Assembly (NCBI GenBank): GCA_017893485.1
Contig: CM030360.1
Span: forward strand, 10,094,597 to 10,158,596
DNA: 64,000 nucleotides
Source: Hemerocallis citrina
Taxonomy: Eukaryota; Streptophyta; Magnoliopsida; Asparagales; Asphodelaceae
Reading direction: 5' to 3'
The notes under the pieces were generated by a model. That model was given only the letters and a program-made list of their open reading frames with translations. It was not told the DNA's origin and ran no database searches. Below, one piece after another: positions 45,829 through 56,865 of the stretch (position 1 is its first letter; the number at the start of each line of letters is the position of its first letter). Made by a program: the position numbers and the translations under genes.

Positions 45829-46423
45829 TGTTGCCGCTAAATTTGGTGTGGGGGCAAATAGATAATATTTGTGGATTCTTAGGGAAACTGAATAGTAAAC
45901 CGGTATACCCGTTCCGTCGGGGTAGGATCGTCGCTCCCGCCGTGGACCTGCAAAAAGTGCGAGACACCGGGGTTGTTCTCGGTGATGCACCCTCCGACGC
46001 TCAAGTCAGTAACCAGAAATGATTACGAAAGAGCGCAAAAACTGGAGAGAGATTGATTACCTCTTAATGGAGATGGATGGGGGATATTTATAGGCGTCTT
46101 TAGGAACAGATTAGGCATGTAATTTCTGTGTATAGATAAGGAATGTAATCCCTAATTCCCAGTGAAAGGATAGATATGAATCAGAGCCGTTGATTAATAT
46201 TAATCAGAAACCCTAATTCTATCCTGCTGGACCGGGTTTGTTGCGGGTTGGAACCCGCACCCAGTTGAGGTGGATCCGTTCGCGGGTTAATGGCTCTTTG
46301 GGGGGGGAGACCCAGTACCCGCTTCAGACCTGCTTGTAGGTGAAATTACCGTTTTACCTCTGGGCTTCAGGATTCGTGCCCAATTTGGACGGTCTTGATT
46401 AAACCCCATTTTTAGCCACATCA
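45829..46423 (-). repeat. E2 3' LTR
   Basis: 595 bp, TGTTGCCGC...CACATCA as written on the plus strand. Minus-strand TATA box near 46084-46096. Shares blocks with the E1 LTR (GAGCGTCGGAGGGTGC region). Confidence 0.93.
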
Positions 46424-46440
46424 CGAGCCCCCCACTCCTA
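46424..46440 (-). other. E2 polypurine tract
   Basis: Minus-strand AGGAGTGGGGGGCTCG directly before the 3' LTR, identical to that of E1. Confidence 0.8.
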
Positions 46441-46869
46441 AAGGCTGAGGATGATCAGTCTTTGAGGAGTAGTTTGACTGTTTCAGTGGCTAGTGGAGTT
46501 GTATCGGAGCCCGAACGGGGGATTTCGAATCTTGAAGTGGGTAGTAAGGTAACTTCTTCTTCTTTTTCAAGCCATATGATGTTCTGGAGCCGTATCGGGT
46601 ATTTGACAGTTTTTATCTATTTTTTCGGGTCATTTATCTAATTTTGCGATGTGTTAACTAATCGTTCGGGGGCCTTAACAATACATTCCAGATAATAATT
46701 GTTCGTCCAGTGGTTCAAAAATGACCCCCTGAATTTTTAATTATTTTCTAGAATTTGTAGCTAATTTTCCCGAATTTTTAGTGATTTTTCGCAATTTTTA
46801 AATAAATAAAACGATTTAAATAAATAAAAATCGATTTTTAAATACCGATTTATGACGTGGCGTAATCTG

Positions 46870-48440
46870 GACCTTTGATCAATACGGAGCGCGAATTTCT
46901 GAGTGATCCGACGATCGCCGTTCCTCGGCAGGCTTTTTTGCCATATACGAGGGTCGGCACCTCGGCTCCTCGGCTAGGAGGATCAGTGCCTCAGCTCGGA
47001 GGATCAGCGCCTCGGCTCGGTGGACTGGCTCCTCAGCTCGGACCCTCCGAGGTACGTGGCATCATCTGGGCCGTTCATCTCAGCATGGATTCCCATAAAA
47101 TGCTATCTTGTCGTTTAGTGGACGTGGCAGGATCTGGGTCGTCCATCACAACGAGCGCGCTTTTTTGCAAGATCCAACGGCTGAAGTGGGTCGGCGTGTT
47201 TTTTTTGCCATATACGAGGGTCGGTTCCTCGTCCTCTCGGCTCGGAGGGCTATTCCGTGGCAAAAGAGGGTCGGTTCCTCGTCTCCTCGGCTCGGAGGGC
47301 TGTTCCGCGGCATAAAAGGGTTGGTTCTTCGTCCCCTTCGGCTTGGAAGATTGGCTCCTCGGCTCGGAACTCTCCGGGGTACGTGGCAACATCTGGGCCG
47401 TTCATCTTAGCGCGGATCCCCAAAAAATGCTATCTTGTCGTTTTGTGGGCGTGGCACAATCTGAACCGTCCATCAGATTCTGACGCGATTTTTAGAGAGA
47501 TCCGACGGTGACTTCGCCTCGGAAGGATTTTTCTCCATATACGAGGGTCGGTTCCTCGTCATCTCGGCTTGGAGTCTCAGTGCTGTTGGCCGAGGCGCTG
47601 AGTTGGATATTTTGAAGGAAGCGTCTCTTGATGGTTCCACTTTATTGAGCCCGGTAGCTCGGCTGCTCGGCCAAGCTGTTCGGTAGCTCGGTCGAGCAGG
47701 CCGATGGCAGGCAGTTCGGAAGGTACACGTGGCCGAATCTGGTCCGTCCATCATGGTGCGAATCACGAGGATGAGGTTCAGATCACGAGAAAATGCTATC
47801 TTGTCGTTTTGTGGGCGTGGCGCAATCTGAACCATCCATCAGATTCTGACGTGATTTTTGGAGAGATCCGACGGTGACTTCGCCTCGGAAGGATTTTTCT
47901 CAGGGTCGGTTCCTCGTCATCTCGGCTCGGAGTCTCAGTGCTGTTGGCCGAGGCGCTGAGTTGGATATTTTGAAGGAAGCATCTCTTAAGGGTTTCACTT
48001 TTTCGCGCCCAGTAGCTCGGCTGCTCGGCCAAGCTGTTCTGTAGCTCGGTCGAGCAGGCCGATGGCAGGCAGTTCGGAAGGTACACGTGGCCGGATCTGG
48101 TCCGTCCATCATGGTGCGCATCACGAGGATGAGGTTCAGATCACGAGAAAATGCTATCTTGTCGTTTTGTGGGCGTGGCGCAATCTGAACCGTCCATCAG
48201 ATTCTGACGTGATTTTTGGAGAGATCCGATGGTGACTTCGCCTCGGAAGGATTTGTCTCCATATACGAGGGTCGGTTCCTCGTCATCTCGGCTCGAAGTC
48301 TCAGTGCCATTGGCCGAGGCGCTGAGTTGGATATTTTGAAGGAAGCGTCTCTTAATGGTTTCACTTTTTTCGTGCCCAATAGCTCGGCTGCTCGGCCAAG
48401 CTATTCGGTAGCTCGGTCGAGCAGGTCGGTGGCTGAGTCG
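46870..48440. repeat. E2 tandem array, about 330-366 bp unit, three to four copies
   Basis: The marker ATGCTATCTTGTCGTTTTGT recurs near 47098, 47427, 47791 and 48149 (with TTTAGT in the first). Each unit also has a GCCATATACGAGGGTCGGT-like segment (degenerate in some) and AGCTCGGCTGCTCGGCC. The array lies just upstream of the antisense ORF. Confidence 0.88.
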
Positions 48441-48771
48441 TGGACTTGGGTGATTTGAGGAGATTTTTGCTTTTCGAAACGTCGCAACTCTCCGCTTGAC
48501 GCTTTGGCTTCTTAGTGGGCTTTTGAGATTCCCAAGGAGGCCCAACACCACTTGGGGTTATAAGTTTTCATTCTCCCACCCCCTAGCTCATTTCTCACTT
48601 TTCACTCTCAGATTTTACTTTCACTCTCTGCGCTCTCTCCTAGCTGCGACTTTCGCTCCCAGGTGGTGACGCTAGCTGTCGCGTGGGCCAGGCGATTTCC
48701 GGCGAGCACATTCTGACCGTGAACGTCAAATCAAAGGTCAGTCTACTAGCCTTAGTTTTTTTACACAAGAG

Positions 48772-50984
48772 ATGTCAAGGGTGAACTCGGGGAGTGGGGC
48801 CTCGTCCTCGGGCGATGATGGTGCCGAGGAGAGGAGAAGGGCGGAGACCCGGAGGAAGAGAAAACAAGTTGCCGAGCCGTCTGCAACCGAGGCGAGGCAG
48901 GGGAAGAAGAAGAGGAGGGTGGCAACCCAATCTCCCGTGGTCGAGGAGATCTTTGTGAATCCGAAGCGAGCGCCCGAGATGGGACGGTATCCTTCGGTAT
49001 TGTCTGGGCACTCGGGGGTTAGGCAGTATGAGGGCGACCTCTTGGAGAAAGCAATCTACGGAAAGTCGAAAGTCCTCGAGGAACCCAACCCGACTCTCCC
49101 TACTGAAGCCGACGAGATTACTTCGGTTCTGTCCGAGAGGGATCTCCATCGGATCAGAGCGGGATTCGCCATCCCTCCGGAGTACAAGCTGATGATCCCC
49201 GGCCCCGGGATGCGAGCGAATTCCAAGCTGGCATCGTCGGACATGTGCATGTTCGACTTCGACTCCTTGAATGCCGAACTGCGTTTTCCGTTGCATCCTT
49301 TCATTCTCCAGATTCTTGGCTGGTTCTGCCTCGCGCCGACCCAATTCATGCCGAACACATAGTGTCACGTGAATGCTTTCCTGCTTCAGTGCCACAAAGC
49401 TGAAGTTGAGCCGGACCTAACGGTTTTCCGAGGCCTGTATCGGATAAACCGGATGCACAAGACCGAGCATTGGTATTACTTGGGGCCGAGGAAGGGTGTT
49501 AGGATCATAGAAAACCCGGACTCAATTAAGGGTTAGAAAGAGAAGTATTTTATATTAAGGGGGGAGCCGATACTGCAAATTCCAACCCGGTGGAAACCGG
49601 AGGTGCCGAAATTTGCGAGGGCCGACCCTGTACTGTCTGCGGCCGAGGAGGAGGTGGCGAGGAAGATCATGGCCCTCCCCTTGCTGAGTTGGAGGGAGTT
49701 GACGGAGGAGGTGCTGTTCGGGTCCGGCCTTAGCCCCATCGACCCGAGTATGCTCCTGACATCTCATTTATTTTCGTTTTTCTTTCAAGTCTTTAGTTCG
49801 TCTTGCTGACTCGTTTTTTGTTGTTTGATGCAGAAGCGATGAAGATTGATTTCAACGCTATGATGGCCGATAGGTCCAAGTTGGCCGGGGGCCGGAAGAG
49901 GAAGAGGGCGACCGCGGCTGCCTCGTCGACTCCGCAGCCCACGGTTGCCTCGGCTACCACCCCGCCCCCACCGGCTACTGAGGCGCCTGCGGAGGTGGTT
50001 GTTGCCGAGGAGCCTTCGGTCCCTGTGGCCCCGGACCTGATTGAGGGGGCCTTTGATGTCAACGCGGCGCTGTCGATCGAGGCTCCGCCGCTGACTCAAG
50101 CGGCTGAGGAGATCCTAACTGAGCAGCACAAGCAGTTGTTTGTGCCGAATTGGCGGGTGAAGAATCACGACGGGTTCCTCGGCGACTCGTTGATGTCGGT
50201 GCAGGTCGTCAAGCACTTGGCAACCCCGAAGGACAGAGCCGCACTGAAGGCGGGGACAGTCGGTGACGACACCTATGAAGTGGCTCGGTCACTTGTGTCG
50301 GTAAGTTTCTCATTGCGAATTTCTTCAAGTTTACTGCTCGGCTTGCACATTGCGCTTATCGTTGTCTTCACAGGCTACTGCCATTTCGACCATCTCCTCG
50401 AGACGTTCGCCGAGCAGGAGAAGGAGCTGAGGGCCGCCAGCGACAAAGATAGGGCGGCGAAGGTTAAGGCAGTTCGGGAACTCGAGGGCGAGCAGAGGCG
50501 AGCCGAAGCTTTGGAGGTCCGGGTCGCTGACCTTGTGGCCGACCTGGATAGAGCCGAGGGTCGATTTCACGCAGAGTCTGCCAAGGCCGCGAAGGCTGCC
50601 GAGGAGCTGGCCGCGGCGGTGAAGTCTCTCGCTGAAGAGAAGGCGGAGAAGGAGGCCTTGGCCGCGAAGATCAGGGCTGAGGTCGAGAAGGAGGCCGAGG
50701 CCGAGGCGAAGAAGCACATGGCCAAGAACATGGAGATGTCCTATCAGAGGGCACTCGACCACGTTCAGGAATGGGTCCCCGGCTTCGAGCGGGTCGGCTA
50801 CCGACTGTGGCCAGGGTCGCCCTCGGGCGGCGAGGAGGAGGGAGCCGAAGGCGACGAGGGGGAAGGCGATGACGAGGGGGAGGAGGCCGACCCTCCTGTG
50901 GCGCCCACCCAGGCCGAGGGGAGGATCGAGGGGCCATCAGGAGACGCGCCCGTGGTCGAAGTGGCGACGCAGGTGGACCCCTGA
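48772..50984 (+). pseudogene. E2 antisense extra ORF (putative gypsy-type transposon / Transposase_28-like)
   Basis: Runs opposite to gag-pol, between pol and the 3' LTR, as known for additional ORFs of Tat elements; its function is unknown. Exons inferred: 48772-49747, 49834-50300, 50374-50984, with clean GT-AG borders. Exon 1 has a charged nuclear-type start (RRRAETRRKRKQ), then the conserved block IRAGFAIPPEYKLMIPGP, AELRFPLHPFILQILGWF, GLYRINRMHKTEHWYYLGPR and KEKYFILRGEP. Exon 3 is a long Ala/Glu-rich coiled coil with an acidic tail. Two in-frame TAG codons (49360-49362, 49534-49536) fall where the family usually has Trp, consistent with TGG to TAG changes. Confidence 0.75.
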
Positions 50985-51151
50985 TCCCCTCGCAAATTTT
51001 TGTAGTTTTTTGTTTTTTACAAAGTGTAATGCCTTTTGCGGACTGGCCACCGCTTTTTTGATGATGAATGAAAAGTGTTTTGATTTTGGTCTCATCTGTC
51101 TAAGTGTTTGGTTCGATCGTGTTCTTCAATGTTGTCCCTCTTTCATTTCAG

Positions 51152-51703
51152 ATTGCCGAGCAAACTTGTATCACCGTGGCGGCTCGACGCCGCGCGGAGT
51201 TATTTCAGCAGTCCCGGGAGGATCGTCTCGAGGGCGAGGTCCACCTGACGAGGAGAATACTTCATAATTTAGAGAGGAGGTACAGCGAGCTGTTGGTCGA
51301 GCTGCACCATCTGCGGATAGTCGAGGTTGAACTATCTGCGAAGGAGGAAGAGTTGGTTCGGGTTTCGGCCGAACGAGATGACTTCGCCAGGAGGGTAGAC
51401 CAATTGCAAAGGGTGACGGTCGACAAGAGCATCGAGGTGACCCACTTGCGCCGCGTCATATCAGACAGCGCCGAGTATCCTGGTTCGGTAAAACTTCTTC
51501 GGTTCAAAGTAATTGTGAAGGACGACACGTTAAAGGACAGGATCGTCGAACTGGAGGAAGAGGTTGCTCGGCTGAAACCTCAGCCGGTGAGGGCCAATGT
51601 GCGGAGTACCTCGTGCACTCGCGAAGAGATTGAGCGAGGTATCACGTTCTATCAACTCGCGAGCCGAACCTCCACCGTTGGTCGGACAGCAGCCGACGCC
51701 TAA
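51152..51703 (+). pseudogene. E2 second antisense coiled-coil segment
   Basis: After an acceptor (TTTCATTTCAG) the frame encodes IAEQTCITVAARRRAELFQQ and Leu/Glu/Arg heptad-like stretches (RRYSELLVELHHLRIVEVEL, RIVELEEEVARLKP), ending at 51703. It may be a last exon of the antisense ORF if splicing removes the stop at 50984, or a separate gene. No catalytic domain. Confidence 0.45.
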
Positions 51704-52544
51704 AGTGGAGTAGCAGTGTCCTCGAGTGGAGCTTCGGTTGGAGCGACCATCAGGACCGGCGGTGAGGGGGTGTCTCGATTCGTCGGCTTAGAGACGAGCT
51801 CGGAGGTCAAGAAGCGCCGACCCAAGGTATCACTGAACCGGAGCGTCCCCTTCCGAGGAGGCAGTAAACTAGTCGTGTCGTGACTTTAGGCTTCCGAACT
51901 GTCTTTCGAACTGTCTTTTGTTGTAATCTCTTAGTAATTTTATCCAAGTTATATTAATAAATTTGGAGTTGTGCTGCTTGTCGTAGTGTTGTGATTGTGC
52001 TAACTAGGGTAGGCTTGAAATGAACTGTGAGGTGAGTGTCTGCTTTGTCGAGCATCTTGGCCTCGAAACACACTCTAGCCGGGGTTCTGAATCTTTCTCG
52101 GCACATTCCGGTGCGGCTCGGTGCCGCGGCTAGGGTGTAGCTGTTTCGAAGCTGCGACCACGCGGCCCGTCTTGTGGTGCGGGCGCCCGGCCGTTTGAGT
52201 GTCATTCTGAAAAGATGGGACCGGTCTCCTAACAGCATTAAATGGTGCTCTGGGATCTGTGGGGGTGTTCCACCTTCCCGAGGGCGTTGAGAGTTGGGCC
52301 CTCTAATAAATGCGCGGTGCTTCAGCTGCCTAGGCATGACTGTTGGACTCTCGAGGGTCATAATGACAGTCTGTTGGGGGAGGGCTATAAGTACCATACC
52401 CCCCTTGTAGTTTTAGTCACTGCAGTCTTTGAACTCTAGTGGCATCAATGGTGTTTGCCCTTGGGCGGACACCAGCCTTGTGAAAAATTTTGACCTCGAT
52501 AGGTTCGGAGGGGTGGTCACCCTTCTGCCTTGTTCTTCTCCCGT

Positions 52545-52910
52545 TCCTGACGGCAACGGTGTGGGTGTCAGGGGCGGGGGAGGACAAGGCAGAAGAGTTG
52601 GCGACCGTAGTTCGGACCCGAGGGAAAGGCTCTTCGGGAGGATGGGTTGTCGTTCTTCAACCGTGATCTTCTCCCGATTCTGACGGCTCCGATGTGGGGG
52701 TTAGGATCGGGGGAGATCGCGGTAGAAGAGGTGGTGACCGAAGTCCGGAACCGAGGGGGAGGTCGCTTCGGGAGGATGGGTGGTCGCTCTTCCACCATGA
52801 TCTTCTCCTGATTCTGACGGCTCCAATGTGGGTGTCAGGGTCAGGGGAGATCACGGTGGATGAGGTGATGACCAAAGTCCGGAACCGAGGGGAAGGTCCC
52901 TTAAACCTTA
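52545..52910. repeat. E2 tandem array, about 125-bp unit, three copies
   Basis: Unit contains GTCAGGGTCAGGGGAGATCA-like, GACCAAAGTCCGGAACCGAG-like and CTTCGGGAGGATGGGTGGTC-like sequence. Copies begin near 52550, 52680 and 52805. Confidence 0.85.
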
Positions 52911-52999
52911 ACTCAAACTTTCTTTCGAGGCTCGGCTGGACACTCGCTCAACACGGGTCGGCTGTGCTTACGTAGCTCGGTGACCGGAGTGACTTTTGC

Positions 53000-53925
53000 C
53001 GAAGGTTGGTTCTGGTTGCCTGTCGCTCGGTGTTTGGAGCTGAGCAAAGTGAGGCGATCACAGCCGTTGGATGGTTGCACGAATCTTGAAGCGGGTCCGG
53101 TTCCCAAGAAAATGCTATCTTGTTGTTTTGTGGACACGTGGCGTTGTTGGGTCCGTTCATCATACCCAAGCACGTATTTTGAGGCGATCTGATGGTGGTT
53201 TTGCCTCAGAAGGTTTTTTCGCCATATACGAGGGTCGGTGCCTCGTCCGCTCGGCTCGACGGTCATGGGGGTAGTTCCCGAGCTGTGGTCCTGACTTCTA
53301 CTTCTTTCGTACTGGTTCGTCTCAGTGAGCTGGCAGAATTGCAAATGTTCTGAGGCTGGGCCACGTGGCTTGATCTTGACAGCTGATCATTATTAGGGTG
53401 CGGATCTCGAGAAGAGAGGCGCAAGTCCCAAGAAAATGCTATCTTGTCGTTTTGTGGACACGAGGCATTGTTAGGTCCGTTCATCATACCCAAGCACGTA
53501 TTTTGAGGCGATCTGACGGTGGTTTTGCCTCAGAAGGTTTTTTCGCCATATACGAGGGTCGGTGCCTCGTCCGCTCGGCTCGACGGTCATGGGGGTAGTT
53601 CCCGAGCCGTGGTCCTGACTTCTACTTCTTTCGTACCGGTTCGTCTCAGTGAGCCGGCAGAATTGCAAATGTTCCGAGGCTGGGCCTCGTGGCTTGATCT
53701 TGATGGCTGATCATTATTAGGGTGCGGATCTCGAGAAGAGAGGCGCAAGTCCCAAGAAAAACGCTATCTTGTCGTTTTGTGGACACGTGGCGTTGTTAGG
53801 TCCGTTCAGCATACCCAAGCAGGTATTTTGAGGTGATCTGACGGTGGTTTCGCCTCGAAAGGTTTTTTCGCCATATACGAGGGTCGGTCCCTCGTCCTTT
53901 CGGCTCGATGGTCGTGGGGGCCATC
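53000..53925. repeat. E2 tandem array, about 324-bp unit, three copies
   Basis: AAGAAAATGCTATCTTG (AAGAAAAACGC in the third copy) recurs near 53107, 53430 and 53755. Each unit has GCCATATACGAGGGTCGGT and a Ty-like GGTCCGTTCATCATACCCAA. It shares the ATGCTATCTTG core with the array at 46870-48440. Confidence 0.9.
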
Positions 53926-53989
53926 TATTTCCGGCTTGCCTAAGGGCGAGCCGGGGAAGTAAAGCCGAGCAAGAGGTTAGCTCGACGGC

Positions 53990-55675
53990 TGTAGGAGCAA
54001 TTCCGAACGGCGATCTACTCCTGGCTCACCTATGGGCGAGCCGGGGAAGTAAAGTCGAGCCGAGTGTTGGACTCCGAACCATCGTTAGATTAGTTCAACG
54101 GCTGTGGGAGTAATTCCGAATGGCGAGCTACTTCTAGCCCGCTTAGGAGCGAACTTGCGAAGTAGAATCGAGCCAAGTGTTGGACTCCGAACCATCGGTG
54201 TAGATTAGTTCAACGGCTGTGGGAGCAATTCCGAATGGCGAGCTACTTCTAGCTCGCTTAGGAGCGAACTAGCGAAGTAGAATCGAGCCAAGTGTTGGGC
54301 TCCAAACCATCGGTGTAGATTAGTTCAACGGCTGTGGGAGCAATTCCGAATGGCTAACTACTTCTGGCTCGCTTAGAAGCGATCTTGCGAAGTAGAATCG
54401 AGCCAAGTGTTAGACTCCGAACCATCGGTGTAGATTAGTTCAACGGCTGTGGGAGCAATTCCGAATGGCGAGCTACTTTTAGCTCGCTTAGGAGCGAATT
54501 GGCAAAGTAGAATCGAGTCAAGTGTTGGACTCCGAACCATCGGTGTAGTTCAACGGCTGTGGGAGCAATTCCGAACGGCGATCTACTCTTGGCTCGCCTA
54601 TGGGCGAGCCGGGGAAGTAAAGTCGAGCCGAGTGTTGGACTCTCAACCATCGTTAGATTAGTTCAACGGCTGTGGGAGCAATTCCGAATGGCGAGCTACT
54701 TCTAGCTCGCTTAGGAGCGAACTGGCGAAGTAGAATCGAGCCAAGTGTTGGACTCCGAACCATCGGTGTAGATTAGTTCAACGGCTGTGGGAGAAATTCC
54801 GAATGGCGAACTACTTCTGACTCGCTTAGAAGCGAACTTGCGAAGTAGAATCGACCCAAGTGTTGGACTCCGAACCATCGGTGTAGATTAGTTCAACGGC
54901 TGTGGGAGCAATTCCGAATGGCGAGCTACTTCTAGCTCGCTTAGGAGCGAACTGGCAAAGTAGAATCGAGCCAAGTGTTGGACTCCGAACCATCGGTGTA
55001 GTTCAATGGCTGTGGGAGCAATTCCGAACGGCGATCTACTCCTGGCTCGCCTATGGGATAGCCGGGGAAGTAAAGTTGAGCCGAGTGTTGGACTCCGAAC
55101 CATCGTTAGATTAGTTCAACAGCTGTGGGAGCAATTCCGAATGGCGAGCTACTTCTAGCTCGCTTAGGAGCGAACTGGCGAAGTAGAATCGAGCCAAGTG
55201 TTGGACTCCGAACCATCGGTGTAGATTAGTTCAACGACTGTGGGAGCAATTCCGAATGGCGAACTACTTCTGGCTCGCTTAGAAGCGAACTTGCGAAGTA
55301 GAATCGAGCCAAGTGTTGGACTCCGAACCATCGGTGTAGATTAGTTCAACGGCTGTGGGAGCAATTCCGAATGGCGAGCTACTTCTAGCTCGCTTAGGAG
55401 CGAACTGGCGAAGTAGAATCGAGCCAAGTGTTGGACTCCGAACCATCGGTGTAGTTCAACGGCTGTGGGAGCAATTCCGAACGGCGATCTACTCCCGGCT
55501 CGCCTATGGGCGAGCCGGGGAAGTAAAGTTGAGCCGAGTGTTGGACTCCGAACCATCGGTGTAGTTCAACGGCTGTGGGAGCAATTCTGAACGGCGATCT
55601 ACTCCTGGCTTGCCTATGGGCGAGCTGGGGAAGTAAAGTCGAGCCGAATGTTGGACTCCGAACCATCGTTAGTTT
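53990..55675. repeat. E2 tandem array, about 103-120 bp monomers in a 453-bp higher-order unit
   Basis: About 14 monomers marked by GTTCAACGGCTGTGGGAG. There are two main types: A (GAGCTACTTCTAGCTCGCTT...) and B (GATCTACTCCTGGCTCGCCT...). The order A, A', short A, B repeats, so identical landmarks recur at 54449, 54902 and 55355, exactly 453 apart. B monomers contain the perfect hairpin GGCTCGCC-TATG-GGCGAGCC; A monomers have a CTACTTC...GAAGTAG dyad. Homologous to the E1 array at 18480-19130. Confidence 0.93.
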
Positions 55676-55843
55676 GAAGAGTTAAAGGCAGAGATGTAAA
55701 CAGTAGCAAAAAACATGAAAAGTCTTTATTCATTAATAACCCATGATCGGCTGCTTCTAAAGTTGCTAGCCGTTACTACAAGAAAAAATGAAAGAAAATG
55801 ACTACAGGTAACAGGAAAGGAACGGTTCGTCATCTCGAATCAC

Positions 55844-56865
55844 TTAGAGAGGCGCTGTGGCACTCTCTTGGTATTTTAGGAGATGGTCGGCATTCCAAGT
55901 CCTGGGAATCTCCCTGCCTTCGAGATCTTCTAGTCTGTATGTGCCGGGGCGGATCACTTTAGAGATCTTGTAGGGTCCCTCCCAATTCGGGGCCAATTTG
56001 CTTTTCTGACCTGGGAACGAGATGACCAACTTTCGGAGGACCACGTCCCCTTCTTTGAGGTCCGTTGGGCGGACTCTTTTGTTGTATGCTAGCTCGATCC
56101 TTCTTCGGTAGCTTTGTTGACATATGGCAGCTCTTTCTCGGATCTCGTCTATCAGGTCTAGGCTCGCTCTGAGCTCTCTAGCGTTCTGCTCTTCATCATA
56201 TGCTATCAGACGGGGAGAGGGTATTCCGACTTCCAAGGGAATGATGGCCTCGGACCCATAGGTGAGATTGAATGGGCTCTCTCCTGTTGGGGTCCGCTTT
56301 GTGGTGCGGTAATTCCACAGCACATTGGGTAGCTGGTCGACCCACAAGCCTTTGGAACACTTGTCTAGCCTTTTCTTAATGCCGGAGAGAATCTGTCGGT
56401 TGGCATTTTCGGCCTGGCCATTTGACTGAGGATGCGAAACGGAGGAGAACCGGTGTTGTATGGCGAGGTCTTCACATAAAGCTCGGAAGGCAGCCCTAGT
56501 GAACTGCGTTCCGTTATCTGTAATTAGGACCCTGGGAATGCCAAATCGGCAGATCACACTTTTCCAGAAGAATTGAACGACCTTATGTTCGGTGATCGTG
56601 GCCAGGGGCTCGGCCTCTATCCATTTTGAGAAGTAGTCGACTGCCACGACTAGGAACTTAAGCTGTCCGGGGGCTGGCGGAAATGGTCCTAGTAAATCCA
56701 TCCCCCACATTGCGAAGGGGATCGGACTTGATAGGGAAGTGAGTGGTGCTTGTGGAAGGCGTCGGATGTCGGAGTACTTTTGACAGGAGCTGCATTGCCG
56801 AACGTGTCATTCAGCGTCCCGTAGGAGAGTGGGCCAGAAATACCCGTAGTTCAACACTTTGCGCG
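55844..56865 (-). pseudogene. E2 integrase
   Basis: The zinc-binding start lies at about 56750-56865 in a frame with a TGA at 56807-56809 (HVRQCSSCQKYSDI follows it). The catalytic core is 55844-56710: MWGMDLLGPFPPAPG, VAVDYFSKWIEAEPL with its first Asp, RVLITDNGTQFT with the second, and SSVSHPQSNGQAENANRQIL with the Glu. The C-terminal part has RPTDLKEGDVVLRK and NWEGPYKISKVIRPGTYRLE, ending before a stop at 55844. No chromodomain is seen, consistent with Tat. Confidence 0.9.

Noticed and set aside
47075..48551. Minus-strand frames of 60-136 codons in the E2 repeat block
   Set aside because: They follow the ~360-bp period of the array and have no conserved domain.
54435..55666. Repeated 69-90 codon frames on both strands
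   Set aside because: They recur every 453 bp as a direct result of the higher-order repeat.
53990..55675. Regularly spaced repeats that could look like a CRISPR array
   Set aside because: The units are contiguous, with no unique spacers, and lie inside a plant retrotransposon with a homologous array in E1.
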